Source of the DNA: Blastococcus sp.
Lineage (GTDB): Bacteria > Actinomycetota > Actinomycetes > Mycobacteriales > Geodermatophilaceae
Direction of reading: 5' to 3'
Assembly (NCBI GenBank): GCA_025465355.1
Contig: JAODNN010000143.1
Span: 1-60,271 of the forward strand
DNA length: 60,271 bases
Shown here: positions 34,333 through 42,314 of the stretch, one piece after another
Position numbering within the stretch: the stretch's first letter is position 1
How the letters are laid out: the number at the start of each line of letters is the position of its first letter
Program-made: the position numbers and the translations under genes
The notes under the pieces: model-generated
What the model was told of the DNA's origin: nothing
Database searches by the model: none
What the model saw: the letters and a program-made list of their open reading frames with translations, nothing else

Positions 34333-34349
34333 ATACCCCCCAGGGGTAT
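34333..34349. promoter_or_regulatory. CsoR-type copper operator
   Basis: ATACCCCCCAGGGGTAT is a near-perfect match to the G/C-tract palindrome (TACCCC...GGGGTA) bound by CsoR repressors. It lies 45-61 bases upstream of the ATPase start, where the promoter should be. No csoR gene is in the window, so the regulator must be encoded elsewhere. Confidence 0.7.
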
Positions 34350-34429
34350 TCCGACCTGAGAAGATTCGGCGTCGTGCGGCGTCGCCGTGCCCTCGGCGGT
34401 GCCCGTGCGTCTTCTGAGTCTTCGCCTGG

Positions 34430-34612
34430 TCCTGCTCCTCGTGGCTATGCCCTTCGCGGCGCGGGCCTCACCCGGGTTGAGCGCGAGGTCCACACCGCCG
34501 CAGCACGCGCGGGCCAGATGCCGCGCCGGTAGGACTTCTCGACGCCCACCGCCACCAGCGGCCCGCGTCCGTCGAGGCGTTCGGCGGCGGACTGCGCGAC
34601 GTGGGCGCTCAT
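34430..34612 (-). pseudogene. Remnant of an ABC transporter ATP-binding gene
   Basis: From an ATG at 34612 the frame gives SAHVAQSAAERLDG, then VAVGVEKSYRRGIWPAR, and after frame changes near 34505 it continues as GVDLALNPGE, which is the usual start of an ABC ATPase up to just before Walker A. No Walker A or later part follows. It is a truncated, frameshifted 5' end left beside the CsoR site. Confidence 0.45.
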
Positions 34613-34655
34613 CGCTGCCGCGGGCGCCTCGTGGCGGGCCTCCGGCAGCGCGGTG

Positions 34656-34931
34656 CTATGGCCTGGTCGCGTATCCCGAAGACGAGGCGTGCAGGGTCTC
34701 CAGCCGCCGCCGATACTCGTCCTCGTCGATCTCACCGCGCGCGAACCGCTCCGCCAGCACCTGCTCTGGAGTCGCACGCGAGGGCGCCTCGTGGCCGCCG
34801 GATGGGCGGTTGAGCGCTCGGAACAGCAACACCCCGCCCAGGATCAGCAGCCCCCAGAAAAGGATCATGCTGATCGACATGGCCGCCCAACCCCAGCCGG
34901 ACACGTGGTCACCCGGGTCCCACCCCATCAT
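34656..34931 (-). CDS. SHOCT domain membrane protein
   Basis: 91 residues: a single membrane segment (MILFWGLLILGGVLLFRAL) followed by the C-terminal SHOCT motif (PEQVLAERFARGEIDEDEYRRRLETL). Such short proteins are often next to copper-resistance genes in actinobacteria; SHOCT is thought to aid oligomerisation. Start at 34931, or the next codon. The gene points leftward toward the ABC remnant and the ATPase. Confidence 0.85.
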   Translation of the reverse strand: MMGWDPGDHVSGWGWAAMSISMILFWGLLILGGVLLFRALNRPSGGHEAPSRATPEQVLAERFARGEIDEDEYRRRLETLHASSSGYATRP

Positions 34932-35140
34932 CTGAAGTCACATCCTCGGTCGACGCCGAACACCGGCCTCGGCGGCCTGGTTCGCACCCACGGTGTTCCG
35001 GGGCCATGCGTGGCCGCGTCGACCGGAAGTCCCTATCGCTGGTGCCTTTCGCACCAAGGCGACGAGGTCTAGCGGCTGCACGGCCCACGGATGGGCCGCC
35101 CGCCCCACAGGTGGGGCGTCTGGACAGGGGGTCCACCAGG

Positions 35141-35260
35141 TCAGACCTGCGTGAGCAACGTGTGCATCTGAGCGATCTCAGCGGTCTGATCCTGGATGAT
35201 TTTGGCCGCCAGCCCCTGATCACGACCGCTCAGCGGGGCGCGCGCGGCTGTCAGGCGCCC
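35141..35260 (-). pseudogene. C-terminal remnant of a DUF305 protein
   Basis: The frame ending at 35141 reads DQGLAAKIIQDQTAEIAQMH, the characteristic final helix of DUF305 proteins (A..I...Q..EI..M). The upstream remainder is not recognisable, and a rightward gene starts 100 bases away. DUF305 proteins accompany copper genes, so this marks the broken outer end of the metal cluster. Confidence 0.5.
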
Positions 35261-35361
35261 ACTTAGCCTGTGCTGCGGCATGGGTCTCCCCGATGCCGGA
35301 CGGAAAGGGAGTCGAGGGTGGTTTCGACTGGGTGCGGCGGGCGACGAGTGAGAGAGCGCTT

Positions 35362-37116
35362 GTGACACTCCTGCCCGGGTTCGGGTTCACCGGCTACCGC
35401 AGTTTCCGCGGGGACATGCAAGTCGTGGGGCCGCTCCGCAAGGTGAACCTGGTAGCGGGTCAGAACAACGCCGGAAAGTCCAACATCCTCCGCTTTGCGC
35501 AGCGCTACCTCGGGGCCGGGGCACCCGCCCCCGAGGGGCTGGACGCGCCGCGCCAGCCGGACTCGTCGCCGTTCCGATTCGCCATCGCTCAGGAGGTGGA
35601 CGAGACCTCCATGGCACTCCGCGTGCCGTCGCCGGACCAGCACAGCGGTCAGGATCTGATGCGACGGCTACGTGAGGTGTTCGCGCACGACCTATTCCGG
35701 CTGACCGGGGACGACCTGGTCTGGTTCCAGTTCGTCCCCAATCCGCCGCCGCCCAGCGGTGCGCCCCTCGTGCATCACTACCAACTGGACCCCAACTGGG
35801 TCCGGACGGTCGCAGAGGCGATGGCCGAGCATCTCAACGTCCTCAGCCTTGCTCTCACAAGCCACGGTGGCGGGATCGTGGAGGACGCCCAACGTGTGCT
35901 CCAACGGTTCACGCCGCTGGATCGGCTGCCTGCGGTGCACTCGGTTGAGGCGTTCCGGCAGATCCTGCCGGGCGATGACGACACCAGCGACGGCGCGTTC
36001 TACACCGGACGGGGACTGCTGGCGGGGCTTCGACGCCTTCAGGCGCCTGCGCTAGATCGGCAGGAGGACAAGCAGAGGTTCGAAGCCGTCAACGATTTCG
36101 TGCGCACCGTCCTGGAGGATCCCAGCGCGCGCCTGGATGTCCCCTACGACGCCCAAGCGCTGCATGTCGTCCGCGGTGACCTCGTACTACCGCTGGAGAA
36201 CCTTGGTACCGGGGTCCACCAAGTGATCATTCTGGCTGCCGCAGCGACCCTGCTGGAGGACAGTCTCGTCTGCATGGAGGAGCCCGAGGTGCACCTGCAC
36301 CCACTCCTGCAACGGAAACTGGTTCGCTACCTCACCGAGAAGACGAGCAACCAGTACCTCATTGCCACCCACAGCGCTCACATGCTCGATCACACGCGGG
36401 CCACTGTCTTCCATGTGCAACAGACCCCGAGCGGCACCGAGGTTCAGCGCGCCGGGACACCTGCGAGGGTGGCCGACATCTGCGCCGACCTCGGCTACCG
36501 CCCGAGCGACCTGTTGCAGGCCAACGCCGTCATCTGGGTCGAGGGTCCTTCCGACCGGATCTACCTCTCACACTGGATAAGCCTGATCGACGACTCCCTC
36601 ATCGAGGGCATCCACTACTCGATCATGTTTTATGGCGGTCGCCTGCTCAACCACCTGACGGCCAACGATCCCGAGATCGGCGAGTTCATCTCGCTCAGGG
36701 CGCTCAACCGGCACATCGCCATCCTCATCGACAGCGACAAGCAGTCCGCCCGAGAACGCATCGGCGCGACCAAAGTGCGCGTCCGTGACGAGTTCGACGC
36801 CCCGGACTATCCAGGCTTCGCCTGGATCACCGACGGGCGCACCATCGAGAACTACGTTCCACTCGACATCCTCACCGAGGCGCTCGCCGAGACCCACCCG
36901 CAGGCGACGTTGACCTACAACGACAGCAAGTGGGACGACCCCCTGGCAGTTGCCCCCGACAAGCGAGGCCAGCACCCGCGCGTGGACAAGATTCGTGTCG
37001 CGCAAGCCGCCCGGACGCTCTGGAGCCGCGACCGGCTGGACCATCGCGATCTGCGTCGGCAGGTGCAACGGACGGTCGAGTTCATCCGGGTCGCGAACGG
37101 TAGCCCGACGGACTGA
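35362..37116 (+). CDS. OLD family ATPase-TOPRIM nuclease, GajA-like
   Basis: 584 residues from GTG 35362 (a frame to 35293 adds 23 unlikely residues). Domain 1 is an ABC/RecF-type ATPase: Walker A GQNNAGKSN at about residue 35, signature-like LENLGTGVHQ, Walker B LVCMEEPEVHLHP, and IATHSAHML. Domain 2 is TOPRIM: VIWVEGPSDRIYL (metal Glu) and IAILIDSDKQ (metal Asp), then DGRTIENYVP. OLD nucleases act in phage defence; GajA of Gabija is the best known. No UvrD-like GajB gene lies alongside, so this looks like a single-gene class 1 OLD. Converges on a HEPN module. Confidence 0.9.
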   Translation: MTLLPGFGFTGYRSFRGDMQVVGPLRKVNLVAGQNNAGKSNILRFAQRYLGAGAPAPEGLDAPRQPDSSPFRFAIAQEVDETSMALRVPSPDQHSGQDLMRRLREVFAHDLFRLTGDDLVWFQFVPNPPPPSGAPLVHHYQLDPNWVRTVAEAMAEHLNVLSLALTSHGGGIVEDAQRVLQRFTPLDRLPAVHSVEAFRQILPGDDDTSDGAFYTGRGLLAGLRRLQAPALDRQEDKQRFEAVNDFVRTVLEDPSARLDVPYDAQALHVVRGDLVLPLENLGTGVHQVIILAAAATLLEDSLVCMEEPEVHLHPLLQRKLVRYLTEKTSNQYLIATHSAHMLDHTRATVFHVQQTPSGTEVQRAGTPARVADICADLGYRPSDLLQANAVIWVEGPSDRIYLSHWISLIDDSLIEGIHYSIMFYGGRLLNHLTANDPEIGEFISLRALNRHIAILIDSDKQSARERIGATKVRVRDEFDAPDYPGFAWITDGRTIENYVPLDILTEALAETHPQATLTYNDSKWDDPLAVAPDKRGQHPRVDKIRVAQAARTLWSRDRLDHRDLRRQVQRTVEFIRVANGSPTD

Positions 37117-37172
37117 CGGCTCCGGTCAGCCCGCGCGCCGCTGAGACGCCGTCGGCAGGGGAGTCCGGTGTT

Positions 37173-37589
37173 TCACGACTTACCTGGCTGAGTCTTCGCC
37201 ATCAAGGCTTCGTACCGGACGATCTCTTGAAACTGGTCCTGAAGCCGCTCGTACGCGGCCGGGTCCAGCATCTGGAGGTCGTAGCGGGCGCGGCGGCTCG
37301 CTTCCTCCAGGGAGCGGTATGCCTTGCGGATCGCCGGGAACTCGGCGGCCACCAACTGGTTCCGACCGCGGCCCCCGTTGCCATCGTTGCCGTTGGCCGA
37401 GTGCTTTCGGGGGTGCCGCTCGTCCTTCGGCAGATGCGCGAGACCGTCGAGCATGCTGTCGACGATGTGCAGCGCCGCGTAGAACGTGGCGGTGACCGCC
37501 CAGTCGATGTAGCCCGTGTCTTCGCGCAGGTGCTTGGCGACCTCGACGTTGTACGCAGCCTTGCTGAGGTGGTAGACGCGCTCGGGCAC
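37173..37589 (-). CDS. HEPN-like domain protein, 138 aa
   Basis: The GTG at 37589 overlaps the stop of the upstream gene by one base (TAGTG). The sequence begins PERVYHLSKAAYNVEVAKHL, then DWAVTATFYAALHIVDSML, a HEPN-type helix pair, then RHPRKHSANGN and AYRSLEEASRRARYDL, which resembles the end of the HEPN bundle. The classic RNxxxH is not clear; the HPRKH and RYD elements are kept. This could be the toxin or substrate-binding part of a toxin-antitoxin-like pair with the 87-residue gene. It faces the OLD gene tail to tail. Confidence 0.6.
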   Translation of the reverse strand: MPERVYHLSKAAYNVEVAKHLREDTGYIDWAVTATFYAALHIVDSMLDGLAHLPKDERHPRKHSANGNDGNGGRGRNQLVAAEFPAIRKAYRSLEEASRRARYDLQMLDPAAYERLQDQFQEIVRYEALMAKTQPGKS

Positions 37590-37852
37590 TACACCTCGGC
37601 GAACCCCACGGTGTTGACCGACTCCAGGGGGATCACGTCGAACTCGACTGCTACTTCCCCCGGATGCGCGTCCTCCACCGCCAGGAGCCTGTCGATGACC
37701 GCGTCGCGGTTCTCCCACGAGTAGTCATGCAGGCACACGCCTACCCGGCAGATGCCGGGGGCGGGTTCCCAACGGACGCTGACGTGCTTCTTCGTCGGCA
37801 CTTCCGTGAGCCGGTCCTCGATCTCCGCCTTCAGCGATGCCAAGGTGAGCAT
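37589..37852 (-). CDS. Hypothetical 87-aa protein coupled to the HEPN gene
   Basis: ATG at 37852 with GGGAG upstream. The sequence (LASLKAEIEDRLTEVPTKKH, RVGVCLHDYSWENRDAVIDRLL, EVAVEFDVIPLESV) is alternating strand/helix and not a recognised family. Direct coupling to the HEPN gene suggests a partner or antitoxin. I see no nucleotidyltransferase signature (G-S-x-A-x-G-x-x). Confidence 0.55.
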   Translation of the reverse strand: MLTLASLKAEIEDRLTEVPTKKHVSVRWEPAPGICRVGVCLHDYSWENRDAVIDRLLAVEDAHPGEVAVEFDVIPLESVNTVGFAEV

Positions 37853-38355
37853 GACGTGCTCCCTTCCGCTTACGGCCTGTCGTCGGACGAGCCTAGGGGT
37901 TCCCGTTTCCTGCTGCTCCCCAGGGTGATCGGCCGGTCCGACAGTTTGTTGAGTCCTCCCTCCTCCGGGGGGAGGGAGGAGCGGCACGCGGGACGTGCAG
38001 ATGTGGGGAGGCCATCCCGGGGGACACGCGTTTGACCTGGGCAAATGGCCGTCGGGGTCGTCCGCCTCGCTTCCGCGTGTGAAAAGTCGCCCGTAAGTGT
38101 GTGAAGGGTGTCAGCAGAGCGCGTCGTTACGCTGCGTCTACCTGCGGCTACGCCGTTTCGTGGACAACCCACTCCCTCCTGGGGAATCCCCCAGGACTCC
38201 CCGCCGGTGTTCACCGGCCCCCGGACGGCGACGAGCGCGTCCGGGGAGCGACGGTCCACGGCCGGCGCCGACCCGCAACGCGTCGGCGAAGCGGTCTCCC
38301 CCTTGCGGACGAGTGGGTCCTATCGGTCCGGGCGCTGTGCTGTCCTGGCGTGCGT
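37853..38355. other. Non-coding stretch at the right end of the island
   Basis: No convincing frame on either strand. It holds a GC-rich hairpin at 37954, and a 15-base sequence at 38156-38170 that repeats in inverted form just after tRNA-Leu. It probably contains the promoter of the 37852 gene and the island boundary. Confidence 0.5.
37954..37980. terminator. Terminator-like hairpin
   Basis: TCCTCCCTCC and GGAGGGAGGA form a perfect ten-base stem around a seven-base loop. It lies about 100 bases upstream of the leftward gene at 37852, so it would stop transcripts coming from the right. Confidence 0.5.
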
Positions 38356-39120
38356 CTACTCGGCGCCGACGACCTCGAAGTCCTGGTCGACGAAAATGTG
38401 GTGCGGCCAGTTGACCCCGATGTTGTGGACCTCGTACTCGCCGTTGCTCAGCTGCACCACGCGGTCGACGACGCCACCGGTGTACGCGGCCAGCGCGGCC
38501 TCCGTCGCCTTCTCCGCGGTGGTGCCGCTGACGATGGTCCCCGATCCCTCGGTGTAGTTCGCCGGGATCTGACCCACCTGCTTGGCCGTGCTGGGCGCGC
38601 CCTGCTGGAAGGGCACGGCCGGCGCGGCGGATCCACCGCTGGTCGACTGCTCGATGACCTGCGCGGCGGTGAGGGTCGTGCCGTTGACCGTCCCGAGTAC
38701 GAGGACGGGTTCACCCGCGGTGAGCGGACTTGCCGAGGTCGAGCTCGTCCCGTTCTGGTACGTCGTTGCGGACGTTTCCGTGACGGTCACCTGCTGACCG
38801 GTCGATGTCGTCAGCATGAAAGCCGACGCGGACAGGCCGCCGACCGTGCCGGCCGATCCCCCTTCGGCGGGTCCGGAGCGCGCGTTGGATCCACCGCCCG
38901 GGCCGCCACTCCCCGCGTCGCCGCTGGCGGGTGCGCTGCGCCCCGCTGTCGCCGAGGGGGACGTAGCGGCGGAGGACGTGGCGATCCCCACGGGAATGCC
39001 GATCGCCGCGCACGCCACCACGCCCGCGGCGATCCAGCGCCTGGGGTGCGAGAGCAACCGCCGCGCTCCAGAAGGACGGGGACTGGTCGGGTCATGGTCG
39101 TTCACGACGGCCTTCTTCAC
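38356..39120 (-). CDS. Membrane-anchored hypothetical protein with DUF5666-like segment
   Basis: About 249-254 residues from GTG 39105 or 39120. A basic start (RPSGARRLLSHPRRW) leads to a membrane segment (IAAGVVACAAIGIPVGIATSSAA), a long Ser/Gly/Ala linker, then VTVTETSATTYQNGTSS and AGEPVLVLGTVNGTTLTAAQ, the small beta-barrel style of DUF5666. The C-terminal 70 residues (KATEAALAAYTGGVVDRVV to WPHHIFVDQDFEVVG) form a separate domain resembling PepSY-like peptides. Likely exposed on the outer membrane face. Function unknown. Confidence 0.7.
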   Translation of the reverse strand: MKKAVVNDHDPTSPRPSGARRLLSHPRRWIAAGVVACAAIGIPVGIATSSAATSPSATAGRSAPASGDAGSGGPGGGSNARSGPAEGGSAGTVGGLSASAFMLTTSTGQQVTVTETSATTYQNGTSSTSASPLTAGEPVLVLGTVNGTTLTAAQVIEQSTSGGSAAPAVPFQQGAPSTAKQVGQIPANYTEGSGTIVSGTTAEKATEAALAAYTGGVVDRVVQLSNGEYEVHNIGVNWPHHIFVDQDFEVVGAE

Positions 39121-39398
39121 TTGTTCCGCTCGGCGGGATACATCGAGCGTGGGAGCCGTTCCTGTGGTGTCTGTAGCGCTGGGCTGTGAGTAGCCCGCAC
39201 TCTCCGACCCGGCACAGGTCACCGAGCAGCAGTTCCGGCGAGGACGGCAGCTCACCCCGGATCGAGGCGGCGGAGACACCCGGGGGATGCCCGGGCGTAG
39301 AACCCACTCGAGTCGGGAGCTGGTGGATGGATCAAGCGGCTGCCGGACTCGGAGCTCGCGCTACCGCTGCCCGACGTGACTGAGTTGCTGGCCTCGGC

Positions 39399-39881
39399 TC
39401 AGGCGCGGATCTGCCGCTTCGGCCGGTCGCGCCGGTCGTCGTACCGGTTGCCGCCGAGCCGGCCGGCCAGCAGGACGGCCCCCCAGGGGCCGATCACCCA
39501 GATCGGCCAGAAGGGGAGCGGGTGGGCGGCGCTCAATGACGCCGCCAGCCAGATGGTGACCACGATGAGCGACGTCGTCACCCAGGAACGCCACGCGTGA
39601 GCGTGGCCGCGTCCACCACCCCAGGGGGCGGGGCCGCACGCGGAGCGCGACGACGAGCCTGGGTGGCTGACCGGGGCGGGATCCGGGGCGGGGGTCCGGA
39701 CGGTCGGCGGCAGGTCAGTGGTCAGCTCGGCGAGGTCCCCGAACGTCCGGGCCGCATAGGCGCGCGAGACCCGCTCGTCGTACTCGGCGAGGGTGAGCCG
39801 GCCGGCGGACATGTGCTCGCCCAGCGATGCGGCCACGGCTTCCCGGTCGGTGTCGGCGGCACGCAGGTGGGGCTCGGGCAT
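39399..39881 (-). CDS. DUF1707 domain membrane protein
   Basis: 160 residues; ATG at 39881 after GAGGAGTG. The DUF1707 motif (RAADTDREAVAASLGEHMSAGRLTLAEYDERV) occupies the N-terminus, then a Pro/Ser-rich linker and two membrane segments (WVTTSLIVVTIWLAASL, WPIWVIGPWGAVLLAG). DUF1707 proteins are common in actinobacteria and of unknown function. A parS-like site lies 75 bases upstream. Confidence 0.85.
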   Translation of the reverse strand: MPEPHLRAADTDREAVAASLGEHMSAGRLTLAEYDERVSRAYAARTFGDLAELTTDLPPTVRTPAPDPAPVSHPGSSSRSACGPAPWGGGRGHAHAWRSWVTTSLIVVTIWLAASLSAAHPLPFWPIWVIGPWGAVLLAGRLGGNRYDDRRDRPKRQIRA

Positions 39882-39955
39882 TGCGACACTCCTCGAACGG
39901 GAGTTCCAGTGTGGTCCGCACTGGAGCTTCGGTCCAGCGACGTCGTCCCGGACCG

Positions 39956-39969
39956 GTTCCACGTGGAAC
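39956..39969. promoter_or_regulatory. parS-like palindrome
   Basis: GTTCCACGTGGAAC, a perfect 14-base palindrome close to the ParB target of actinobacteria (GTTTCACGTGGAAC-type). It lies between two leftward genes. A second identical core is at 46396. Confidence 0.7.
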
Positions 39970-39984
39970 GACCGGGCGGCGGCC

Positions 39985-40413
39985 TCAGTTCCGGATGGTG
40001 TGCGTCAGTCCCTTCCCGGGGCGCCAGGAGGAGATGACCAGGGCGGTCTTCTCGTCGTCGAGCGCGGTCAGCACCACCTGATCGAGCTCCAGTCGGAACA
40101 ACACGAAGCCCATGTGCTCCTCCTGCACCCCGGCCTCGGCCGCATAACTGCCGCGCACCTCCGGCGCCGTGACCTCGGTGGCGCGGCCGGAGAGCTTCGC
40201 GTCGGCGCTGAAGGCGTCCGGTTCGTCGCTGCCGCGGTGCAGGGCGAAGCGGGGGTCGCGGCGCAGGTCGGCGAACTTCACCGATCCCGGCATGCCGGCC
40301 AGCCACGGCTCGCCGCCGACGAAGTGCATCTCGATGCCGCTGATCCGTGGCGAGCCGTCCGGTCGGAGGGTGGCCAGGAACTTGTGCCCGTGCGCGTCGA
40401 AGGCCGCGCGCAC
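39985..40413 (-). CDS. Pyridoxamine 5'-phosphate oxidase-like flavin/F420 protein
   Basis: 142 residues from GTG 40413. The split beta-barrel pattern is clear: GHKFLATLRPDGSPRISGIE at the start, LRRDPRFALHRG in the middle, and AKLSGRATEV. Such proteins bind FMN or F420 and reduce diverse substrates; the exact one is unknown. It begins 24 bases after the acyl-CoA dehydrogenase stop and in the same frame, and is probably cotranscribed. Confidence 0.82.
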   Translation of the reverse strand: MRAAFDAHGHKFLATLRPDGSPRISGIEMHFVGGEPWLAGMPGSVKFADLRRDPRFALHRGSDEPDAFSADAKLSGRATEVTAPEVRGSYAAEAGVQEEHMGFVLFRLELDQVVLTALDDEKTALVISSWRPGKGLTHTIRN

Positions 40414-40437
40414 CCGGGCACCGACGAAAGGGGGCGG

Positions 40438-41613
40438 TCAGCCCGCGGCGGGGGTCACGTCCTTCGCCAGTGACCGGCCGATCACCATCCGCTGGATCTG
40501 GTTGGTGCCCTCGAAGATCTGCATGACCTTCGCCTCGCGCATGTACCGCTCGACCGGGAACTCCCGCGTGTAGCCGGCGCCCCCGAGCACCTGGACGGCG
40601 TCCGTGGTCACCTTCATGGCGGCGTCGGTCGCCACCAGTTTGGCGATGCTGGCCTGCCGGCCGTAGGGCTTGCCGGCGTCCTTCCGGCGGGCCGCGACGA
40701 GATAGGTCGCGCGGGCGGATTCGACGGCGGCCGCCATGTCGGCCAAGAGGAACGCCAGGCCCTGGTGCTCGATGATCGGCCGGCCGAAGGAGGTCCGTTC
40801 CGCGGCGTACCGGACGGCGACGTCGAGCGCGGCCTGCGCCAGCCCGACGGCGACGGCGCTGACCCCGAGCCGGCCGGAGTCCAGGGCGCTCAGCGCGATC
40901 GCCATGCCGCGGCCAGGCTCCCCGACCAGCCGATCGGCGGCGATCGGGACGTCGTCCAGCCGGATCGCGGCCGTCGTCGACCCGGTGAGGCCCATCTTCT
41001 CCTCCGGTCGCGCGGCGCTGAACCCGGGCAGATCCGGCGTGACGTGGAAGCAGGAGATGCGGGATCGTCCCCCCTCGACCCCGTCTGCCGGTGTGCGGAG
41101 AAAGGTCGAGTAGAAGTCCGCCTGGCCGCCGTGGGTCACCCACGCCTTCTCGCCGCGGGCGGTCCAGCCGTCGCCGGATGGCGTGGCCGTGGCGCGCATG
41201 GCGGCGACATCGGAACCGGCGTGCGCCTCGGACAGCGAGTAGGCCCCGAGCAGGTCGCCCCCGACCATGTCGGGGAGGAGGTCGCGCCGCTGGGCCTCGG
41301 TGCCGAAATCGGCGATGGGCGAGCAGGCCAGCGTGTGCACGCTGATGCCCAGGGCGACGCTCGCCCAGCGGGCCGCGATCTCCTCGATCACCTGCAGGTA
41401 GACGGCGTAGGGCTGCCCGCCGCCCCCGACGGCTTCGCTGAAGGGCAGGCCGAGCAGACCGGCCTTGCCGAGCAGCGTGAACATCTCGCGTGGAAAGCGC
41501 TCCTCGCGCTCGTACGCCGCGGCGTGGGGCGCCAGTTCCGCGTCGGCCAGATCGCGGGTGAGCGCGATCAGGTCGGCGGCCTCCTGGGAGGGCAGTTCAC
41601 GGTCGACCGGCAC
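40438..41613 (-). CDS. Acyl-CoA dehydrogenase
   Basis: 391 residues. FAD-binding and family motifs: [67 protein letters not shown], and [22 protein letters not shown]-like [22 protein letters not shown] with the catalytic glutamate EGT. It oxidises acyl-CoA to enoyl-CoA. It is divergent from a TetR-type regulator that shares an operator region with it, so regulation by that protein is likely. Confidence 0.94.
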   Translation of the reverse strand: [391 protein letters not shown]

Positions 41614-41632
41614 GTTTCCCCCTGGTTCGAAA

Positions 41633-41660
41633 CAGTACTGGGAACGGTACCGCAGTACTG
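41633..41660. promoter_or_regulatory. Paired CAGTACTG palindromes, likely TetR operator
   Basis: The palindrome CAGTACTG occurs at 41633-41640 and again at 41653-41660, exactly 20 bases centre to centre (two DNA turns), with GGTACC between. It lies 20 bases upstream of the dehydrogenase start and 40 before the TetR start, so binding could control both. Confidence 0.7.
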
Positions 41661-41699
41661 TTGAGAGTTCGGGGTCATGCTTTCCGGTCGGGAGGTGGG

Positions 41700-42314
41700 A
41701 TGGCGAGCATCACTACTGCGCGGACCACTGCGGGCGACCGCCCGGGCCAGGCGGCGATGACCCGGCGGCAGGCCGAGCTGCTCGACCAATTGGAGGCGCT
41801 CTTCCTCGCCGACGGCTTCGCCCGCTTCACCCTCGACGACCTCGCCGTCCGGTTGCGCTGCTCGAAGAGCACGCTCTACACGCTGGCCGGTAGCAAGGAG
41901 CAGCTCGCGCTCCGGGTCATCCGGCACTTCTTCCGCAAGGCGACCGTGGCCGTGGAGGCGGGGACGTTCACCGTCAAGGACCCGGCCCTCCGCGTGACCG
42001 CGTACCTCACCGCCGTCGCGGCGGCGCTGGCCCCGGCCGGCCCCGCGTTCCACCGTGATCTCGACTCCTTCCCGCCCGGTCGCGAGGTGTACGAGCGCAA
42101 CACGGCGCTGGCGGCCGACCGGGTGCGCGAACTGATCGCCGACGGCGTCGCGCAGGGCCGCTTCCGCGAGGTGCACCCGACGCTGGTCGCGGACACGGTC
42201 ACCATGCTCATGCTCCGGATCGGTCGCGGGGAGACCGCCCGCGCCACCGGACTGGACGACGCCACGGCCTATCGGGAGCTCGCCACGCTGCTGTTGCACG
42301 GGATCACCCTGTGA
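41700..42314 (+). CDS. TetR family transcriptional regulator
   Basis: 204 residues from the ATG at 41700, preceded by GGGAGGTGGG. Helix-turn-helix DGFARFTLDDLAVRLRCSKSTLYTLAGSKEQL at the N-terminus; the C-terminal half is an all-helical ligand domain with HxDLDSFPPGREVYERN. It probably represses the divergent acyl-CoA dehydrogenase, with an acyl-CoA or a fatty acid as inducer. The stop overlaps the GTG of the next gene. Confidence 0.93.
   Translation: MASITTARTTAGDRPGQAAMTRRQAELLDQLEALFLADGFARFTLDDLAVRLRCSKSTLYTLAGSKEQLALRVIRHFFRKATVAVEAGTFTVKDPALRVTAYLTAVAAALAPAGPAFHRDLDSFPPGREVYERNTALAADRVRELIADGVAQGRFREVHPTLVADTVTMLMLRIGRGETARATGLDDATAYRELATLLLHGITL

Noticed and set aside
32675-34417. 580-codon rightward frame opposite the copper ATPase
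   Set aside because: It is the antisense shadow of the ATPase gene; its sequence is Gly/Arg/His-rich without any motif.
18941-38200. CRISPR array or Cas genes in the island
   Set aside because: No regularly spaced direct repeats and no Cas-type motifs were found on either strand.
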